Shown: positions 58,581 through 64,000 of the stretch, piece by piece | How the letters are laid out: every line of letters starts with the position of its first letter | How positions within the stretch are numbered: position 1 is the first letter of the stretch | DNA from: Dipteris shenzhenensis | Lineage: Eukaryota; Polypodiophyta; Polypodiopsida; Gleicheniales | NCBI GenBank assembly: GCA_047967505.1 | Contig: CM106540.1 | Direction: 5' to 3' (one strand) | Length of the DNA: 64,000 bases | Notes under the pieces: generated by a model | What the model was told of the DNA's origin: nothing | Seen by the model: the letters and a program-made list of their open reading frames with translations, nothing else | The model's database searches: none | Position numbers and translations under genes: made by a program

Positions 58581-59115
58581 TGGGCTCAATGAACTCTCTC
58601 CCTATTTAAGTGCAGGGTAGACACAACTAAGAGCACATTATGAAATCTAGCACAAAAACTCTATACACCGATCCAAACTCTGTACACTGATCCACCTACT
58701 GCAAATCTATGGCATACCCAAAAGACTTTGGAATTCTTTTATTCTATCTGAAAATGATGTTGGATAACCTCCTCGCAAAAATAAACCCAAAGAAGAAGGA
58801 GAAAAATAGTTGCAAGGTAGGCATGCTTCGGTGGTGGTTGTATTACTTGGAGTTGGCGCAGACAATGAATATTAATTTCCTTGGCTATTGTTTTTCCTGC
58901 TCCTTTAAGGTACTTGTCAAGCTCATGATGTAGGTTTCTTTTGGTAGAACATGATAGAGGTATGAAGATGGATCGAGCACAAAGACCAAGATGAAGAGGA
59001 CCCCCAGGGAAAGGAGGAGTTACCTTGGGCATACAAGTCACCAGGAGCCCCCTTTTTGCTACTACTAAAAGAAGACAAAACACAGTCTAATTAAAGTATA
59101 TGATAAGAAAAATAA
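58581..59115. other. Spacer, no supported gene
   Basis: Short frames exist on both strands (for example 58709-58933 plus) but no domain is recognised. Confidence 0.4.
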
Positions 59116-59119
59116 ATTT

Positions 59120-59985
59120 CAACCATTGTGTTGGTTTAGGAAGTCACAATTTCAATCACTAGGCTGGTTTAGGATAGTCAACCACTAGGCTGGTTTAGGA
59201 CACATTTAGGAAAGTCAACCATCAGGTTGGCTTAGGACACATTTAGGACAGTCACAATTTCAACCATCAAGATGGTTTAGGACATTGTCACAATTTCAAT
59301 CATCAGGATGGTTTAGCTTAACGGTCTCAACTTCACATATTAGACAATAACAAGTATATTGCTTTTCATTTTTGAATTTCAGAATTAGAAAATAACAATA
59401 TATTGCTTTTCATTTCTGAATTTCATAATTTCATTCACAATTTATGTCAGTAACTACTTGCTGTTTGTCGTGAATCAGCACCGGGCTAGTTTAGGACAAT
59501 CACATTAAGTCCAAGCCATCCCGATCTAGAAATAGTGGCATATGACTTGAATAGCAGGAAATTAAGTTTAACGAATTTAAGTACTAAGAAACACAATAAT
59601 TTCAACCACCGGGCTGGTCAATAACTAATGTCTGCTCAACCACGCTGCTTCAGGACAATCACATAAGTGGTGATTGATGTGAAGCAACCACAGTTGTATG
59701 ATGTTACAACCACCAGGCTAGTTTAGTAAAATAACAATATATTGCGAAATATAGTTTTGTCCAACCATGCCACCAAGTTGGACAACAACTAATGTCTGTT
59801 CAACCACATTGGTTTAGGACAATCACATAATTGGCAATTGAGCTAAACTAGCCTACAGCTACATGATGTTCCAACCACCGGGTTGGTTTAGGACAATCAC
59901 ATTTAAATATTCCAATCCTAGTTTAAGAAATGAAACAAGACTATCCCAAAGCTCAATCACAAACAACTACTGGGCTGGTTTAGGC
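59120..59985. repeat. Interspersed GGCTGGTTTAGGACA repeats
   Basis: About a dozen copies of CAACCACC-GGCTGGTTTAGGACA-like text occur (near 59132, 59163, 59188, 59226, 59270, 59484, 59802, 59880 and 59960), spaced 25 to about 120 bp. No coding signal. Confidence 0.85.
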
Positions 59986-60198
59986 ACCATTGACCTACGT
60001 TGTATCTAGCATGTGTATGATGTTCTCCTCAAACACCTTGCATCCCGTCTATTTCTTACATTACCCCCAACTTCATGTCACATCTTTTGGTGGAGACATC
60101 GGGTTTGTTTGGTATTGGATTTATCCCACCTTACTAAACGGTCTTGGGTGTCTTTGATTGCATGTTATGCCTAATATAGGCATGTGTTTCTAATGAGA

Positions 60199-61626
60199 TA
60201 AAGAAGATGCCTAGAAGAACTCCATTAGAAGAGATTACAACCCGTTTAAGGGAACTTGAAGATTGTGAAGGTGATGCTCAAGCTATTTGCACAGTCACCA
60301 TGATCATATCCTTTATGTTTGCACTGTTGAATATGTTGGTGAATCAACAATGTTGGCAGCGGGCATAATGATAGATTGGGGATTGTTCCATGCACTGGCA
60401 GCTTGGTGTGAAGAAGAGTTGCGTCTTTGGGTAGTTTTTGACTATAACAATGGAGTGGTGATTCTTAATGCTTTCAACTTCTTTTGCTATGCAAATGATA
60501 AAGAGTACAATATCTTGAAGCTTTTATGTGCACTTTCTATTGTGCGAAGGGTGATTCTAGAATGCATGTATACATAATGTTTTCATGGTGCTGGTTGGTC
60601 ACTTATTTTTGAAGATTTTGTTGAGGATCACATTGTGGAGGGTTTTTAACAAGTGGTTATGCATAATAAGTTGGTCTTGGTATACTAAGGCTCTATGGGA
60701 TCTTGTTTGGATCTTGTTCGGGATATTATTTGGATCTTGGTGTTTCCTTTTTGTGTTTCATCATGGGGAAGATTTCAGTGTTTCAAGGGACCCAAGGGGA
60801 AGACCCGGAGTCTTATCTTTGGGATTTTGTTCGAGGATGCCGGCTTTTTGGCTAGTCCATGAAGGATCGGGCGGAGATTTTGCCTAATTTTCTTGAAGGT
60901 GTAGCCTTGAGTTGGCACGAGACCTTGCTAGACTCTACCAAGGAGGACTAAAACCAAGTGGTGTCAGCAATGAAGCAGAGATTTGGGGCAGTGGAGTCTC
61001 CAAATGCTTTGATGTTACAGTTGGACCGGTTTTATCAAGGAGAGGGTGAGTTGGTATCTATGTTGGCAATCTAATATGAAACTTTATGGACAAAGTATGA
61101 AAGGGTAGCTTTGCGAGCTATGGCATCTGCATCATCGGCCCCTCAAAGTCTCTCAGGGATGGAGCACTTAAAGATGAGCAAATTTGTTATAGCTTTGGAG
61201 CCTCGTCTTCACTCAAAAGTAATGAGTAAAGATCCAACAATATACGTGGAGGCACTTTGCATTGCAACCAAGAAACAAGCTTCTCTAAGGATCGAATCCT
61301 CTTTTGTGTCTTCAACAGCTTCAACTTCTAAGGTGGAGGTAATGGGCACTCCTCAGGTACCAAAGTCCTCTGAGTTAGATCATAATATCTCCCAATTGAT
61401 GGTAGAGTTTGCTGATTTGAAATTGCATTTGGTTAATGCACGACAACTTAGAGCACCAAAGAGTGAAGATAGGCCTCGAGATAAGAGTGGGGTCACTTGC
61501 TATGAATGTAATGAAAAAGTTCACTATCACCCTGAGTGTCCTAGATTGAGAAACAAAAGAAGAAAAACAAGTATCCTTGTTAGAAGCTTCTTTAGGGGAT
61601 GGGGAAAGAGAGGTAATGATGGCTAA
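60199..61626 (+). pseudogene. Gypsy gag
   Basis: A possible N-terminus reads MPRRTPLEEITTRLRELEDC at about 60207. A roughly 0.45 kb stretch without Gag likeness follows. The Gag core (60770-61110) reads FLEGVALSWHETLLDS and QLDRFYQGEGELV, with stops at about 60853, 60949 and 61072. From 61111 the frame is open through a CCHC knuckle, C-YE-C-NEKV-H-YHPE-C, at about 61498-61540. Gag would form the particle and bind RNA. Confidence 0.8.
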
Positions 61627-62077
61627 ACGGGGGCATGGTAAAGCAAAAGAAGAAGAAGAAAGCAAGGAAGAAGTAGATGAGGAACATCAGGGAGAGCAAC
61701 ACCATAGTAAGAAAAAGAAGGCATCTAGAAGGAGAATTAGCCAGTCAGACTTTCCTTTAGGACAAGGAATTGGAAGCTATGACTTGTTGTCCGACATTAA
61801 AGAAAAGGAAGATCATATTACCTTTGGTCAATTACTTGCTTTGTCTCCAAAACTACAGAAGGAATGGGGAAAGCTAGCAAGCACAAGAGTGTCAAACAAG
61901 GAAAAGAAGAAAAGTTCCATCCCTATTGTTCAAAAGGTAGATATAGATGTTGGTGATGATGTACCTGTGGTTGATGTGATCATTAATGGTCAAGTGATTT
62001 CTAATGTGTACATTGATGGAGGTGCATCGATTAGTGTCATGAGTGAGAAGACCATTTGGTCTTTGTCTTGGTGCTAA
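61577..62077 (+). pseudogene. Gypsy aspartic protease with charged linker
   Basis: A highly charged Lys/Glu linker (to about 61740) precedes the protease. The active-site motif is YIDGGASISVM at about 62008-62040, with DGGAS in place of the commoner DSGAS. The frame overlaps gag by about 50 bp in another frame. A stop follows soon after the active site, so the domain is truncated. Confidence 0.8.
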
Positions 62078-62284
62078 TCGGGATGAGTCAGGAAGGAACA
62101 AGGTGGTGGTGCAAGAAGATACTTCATGTGGAGGATGCGGAGCATACTAAATGATGCCAATGCAATGAAGAGCTTCTTGGTGATTCTCTATCAGGTAGTG
62201 AGAACCTCCAGTACTTGGATATGTTAGATGATTTTCCATGTCTCTTTGCAACAAGCTATTCACAGGTTTGACCAGTCATTCTTG

Positions 62285-63480
62285 TGGAGCACAAGATTGA
62301 GTTGAAGCCAGAAAGCAAGCCAGTTGTGCAACGCTTAAGGTGATTAGGGGTGATCCAAGATGAGGCACTAAAGAAAGAGAACACAACTACTTGAGGCGGG
62401 ATTCATCTTTCCTATTGATGATTCATAATGGATATCCCTTGTAGTTGTCACACCAAAGAAAGGAAATAAGTGGCGAGTTTGTGTGGAGTTTCGTCCTTTG
62501 AATGCATGCACTAAGAGGGATCATTTTCCTTTGCCATTCCAAGATGAAATACTAGACCAAGTAGCAAGGCATGAGATGTATTCTGTATGTGATGGGTATT
62601 CTGGGTACTTTCAAATTCGTATTCAGGAGGAAGATAAAAAGAAAACATCATTTATCACACCTTGGGGAGTTTTTGCTTACAGAGTGATGCCTTTTGGGTT
62701 GACAAATGCACCAGCTACATTTCAAAGGTTCATGAGTCAAGTCCTGGAGCCTTACTTGGGAAAGTTCATAAGGGTGTTTTTGGATGATTTTTGCATTTAT
62801 TCTCAGCACATAGATCACATGGAGAAGTTAAAGATGGCCTTAGCTAGGATTGATGAAGCAAAAGGGTGCCTAAATCCTAGCAAGTGTCATTTGGCTCAAA
62901 TAAAAGTAGCCTTGTTGAGGCACATTCTGTCTGAAGAAGGCCTACAAATGGATCCTAACAAGGTTCAAGCAATCATGGCATTGCCAAGTCCTAAGAGTGT
63001 CACTGGTGTTCACAGAATTCTAGGAAAGAGCAAGTATTATCAACGCTTTTGTGATGATTTCACAGAGATAGTGCATCCCATGAACTTGTTGACAAGAAAA
63101 GGAGTTACTTTCCAATGGGGTATGGAGCAACAAGAGTCTTTCCAGCAACTTAAGGAGGCCATGAGTAAGGGCCCAATATTGAAGCCCCCTGATTGGTCTC
63201 AAGACTTTTATGTAAATCCAAGTGTATCTTTGTATTCAGTTGGTGCTGTATTGCTACAAAAAGGAGAGGCAGGTAGAATGCAACCCATCTATTATGCCAG
63301 TCAATAGCTTACAGATGTGGAAACAAGGTATGAAGAAATGGAGCAACAAGCTCTCTCTTTGGTGTTTTCAGTCAAAAAGTTTTGCTCCTATTTATTACCT
63401 CAACCATTTTTCTTCCTTACCTCTCAGTCTGTATTAGCATATCTAGTTCGCAAGCCTAATCCTGGGGGAGATTTGCAAAA
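62285..63480 (+). pseudogene. Gypsy reverse transcriptase and first RNase H
   Basis: The RT reads RVCVEFRPLN, then YSGYFQIRI, FGLTNAPATFQRFM and the catalytic VFLDDFCIYS (FLDD in place of YIDD or YLDD) at about 62776-62805. The thumb and connection follow (KCHLAQIKV, LGKSKYYQRF). The first RNase H (PILKPPDWSQDFYV, GAVLLQ, YYASQ) is interrupted by a TAG at about 63305-63307. A frame change at about 63478 joins it to the next segment (KWLSELQELSF). Upstream of 62440 stops break the RT N-terminus. Confidence 0.9.
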
Positions 63481-63483
63481 TGG

Positions 63484-63936
63484 TTGTCAGAGCTTCAAGA
63501 GCTCTCTTTCTCTTTTGTCACTGAAAATACCACTAGGTCCACTATGGCAGATTTGCTCACAGGATGGGAGGATCTAGGAGAAGAAAAGAAACGTAAGGAG
63601 AACATTAAAGATGAAAGAGATATACCACCAACAGCTTTTGTTTTCTATTTTGATGGGGCTTTTAGTCCTTCATGCCAACAAGGAGCTGGGGGGATGGTCT
63701 TGATGAATTCTAAAGGTCAAGAAGTATGGGCAAGAGGACAAGAGCTTCCAAGTATCACAACTAACAATGTAGATGAGTATAATGCTTTGATTCTTGGTTT
63801 GGAGGGTTGTCTTCAAAGTCAAGTTAAAGAATTGGAAGTAAGAGGAGATTCTCAGCTTATTATAAAACAAATGCAAGGGCATTACAAGAGAAGAAGTCCT
63901 CATTTGAAGGAGCTTAATCAAAAGGCTATGGCATAA
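63484..63936 (+). CDS. Second (archaeal-type) RNase H domain of the gypsy element
   Basis: After a linker (TMADLLTGW, EEKKRKENIKDE) the frame reads YFDGAFSPSCQQGAGG, then TNNVDEYNALILGLEG and VRGDSQLIIKQMQG. These hold the catalytic Asp, the Glu of the NN-x-x-EY motif and the second Asp of RNase H. The frame ends at a TAA (63934-63936). This domain, downstream of the ordinary RNase H, is characteristic of Tat-clade elements; the usual place is between RT-RNH and integrase. Confidence 0.85.
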   Translation: MSELQELSFSFVTENTTRSTMADLLTGWEDLGEEKKRKENIKDERDIPPTAFVFYFDGAFSPSCQQGAGGMVLMNSKGQEVWARGQELPSITTNNVDEYNALILGLEGCLQSQVKELEVRGDSQLIIKQMQGHYKRRSPHLKELNQKAMA

Positions 63937-64000
63937 TGTAGTCGGTTTGATTTCCACAAGTTTGTTCATATAAACAGAAAGAAAATCAAAGGGTAGATGA

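Larger units (their letters stand above)
60170..64000 (+). mobile_element. Ty3/gypsy retrotransposon, dual RNase H type, cut by window end
   Basis: Gag, protease, RT, RNase H and a second RNase H follow one another on the plus strand, the Ty3/gypsy order; the integrase would be to the right of the window. A second, archaeal-type RNase H after the first is the mark of the Tat lineage (Ogre, Retand and relatives). Many lesions: stops in gag, frame changes between gag and protease, between protease and RT, and at about 63478. A 5' LTR was not recognised. The gag start may be the ATG at about 60207 (MPRRTPLEEI). Confidence 0.88.

Noticed and set aside
58739-59083. Minus-strand 114-codon frame as a gene
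   Set aside because: No domain and it overlaps an equally uninformative plus-strand frame; neither has supporting context.
1-64000. tRNA, rRNA or microRNA genes
   Set aside because: No cloverleaf with a recognisable B-box and no rRNA segment was found by reading; a covariance-model scan would be needed to exclude them.

Overview
The window is nuclear DNA of a land plant, probably a seed plant with a repeat-rich genome; a gymnosperm is possible, but the sequence does not settle the clade. The evidence is spliced genes with long, transposon-filled introns, a plant-type plastid rRNA dimethylase, a plant CACTA (TNP2) transposon, Ty1/copia and Ty3/gypsy retrotransposons, and a LINE fragment. There are no operons, no ribosome binding sites and no CRISPR array. 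I recognised no RNA gene.

Only two host genes are supported. (1) On the minus strand, 10665 down to 6957, four in-phase exons encode the N-terminal part of a KsgA/Dim1-family rRNA adenine dimethylase, closest to plastid PFC1. Its introns hold copia debris, and the later exons are not in view. (2) On the plus strand, 26409-27680 joined to 30003-30476, a 581-residue coiled-coil protein with a C-terminal hydrophobic tail is interrupted by a 2.3 kb intron that appears to be of the GC-AG type.

Layout: 1-4000 decayed copia element 1 (minus strand, gag with an internal tandem duplication); 4960-5830 copia gag fragment; 6957-10665 PFC1-like exons with another copia fragment in intron 3; 10700-25600 gene-poor DNA with TNP2 remnants, a LINE insertion, segmental duplications and a satellite-like field (22080-24220); 25640-30480 the coiled-coil gene; 30900-34560 low-copy repeats and a foldback structure; 35025-51283 a 16.26 kb CACTA element; 53000-55600 degenerate tandem arrays; 56059-58062 a broken coiled-coil/zinc-finger gene; 58290-59990 minisatellites; 60170-64000 a Ty3/gypsy element of the dual-RNase-H (Tat) kind, cut by the window edge.

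The most informative locus is the CACTA element. It has 3-bp ATA target duplications, and a paralogous segment at 33622-33902 preserves the unoccupied site. Inside it are two divergent genes: a TNP2 transposase rightward and a Transposase_24-like gene leftward. Clusters of a 16-bp palindrome (GTCGCTATATAGCGAC) lie at both ends and also between the two genes. It also holds a 3.2 kb purine-rich higher-order repeat with perfect hairpins. A 5,482-bp copia element, with identical 298-bp LTRs and 5-bp TTCTT target duplications, sits in an exon of the leftward gene. The copia coding region carries one nonsense codon and two apparent frameshifts, so it was probably moved in trans or the assembly has small errors. 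I saw no host defence or metabolic system that could be called new; the novelty here is in transposon architecture.
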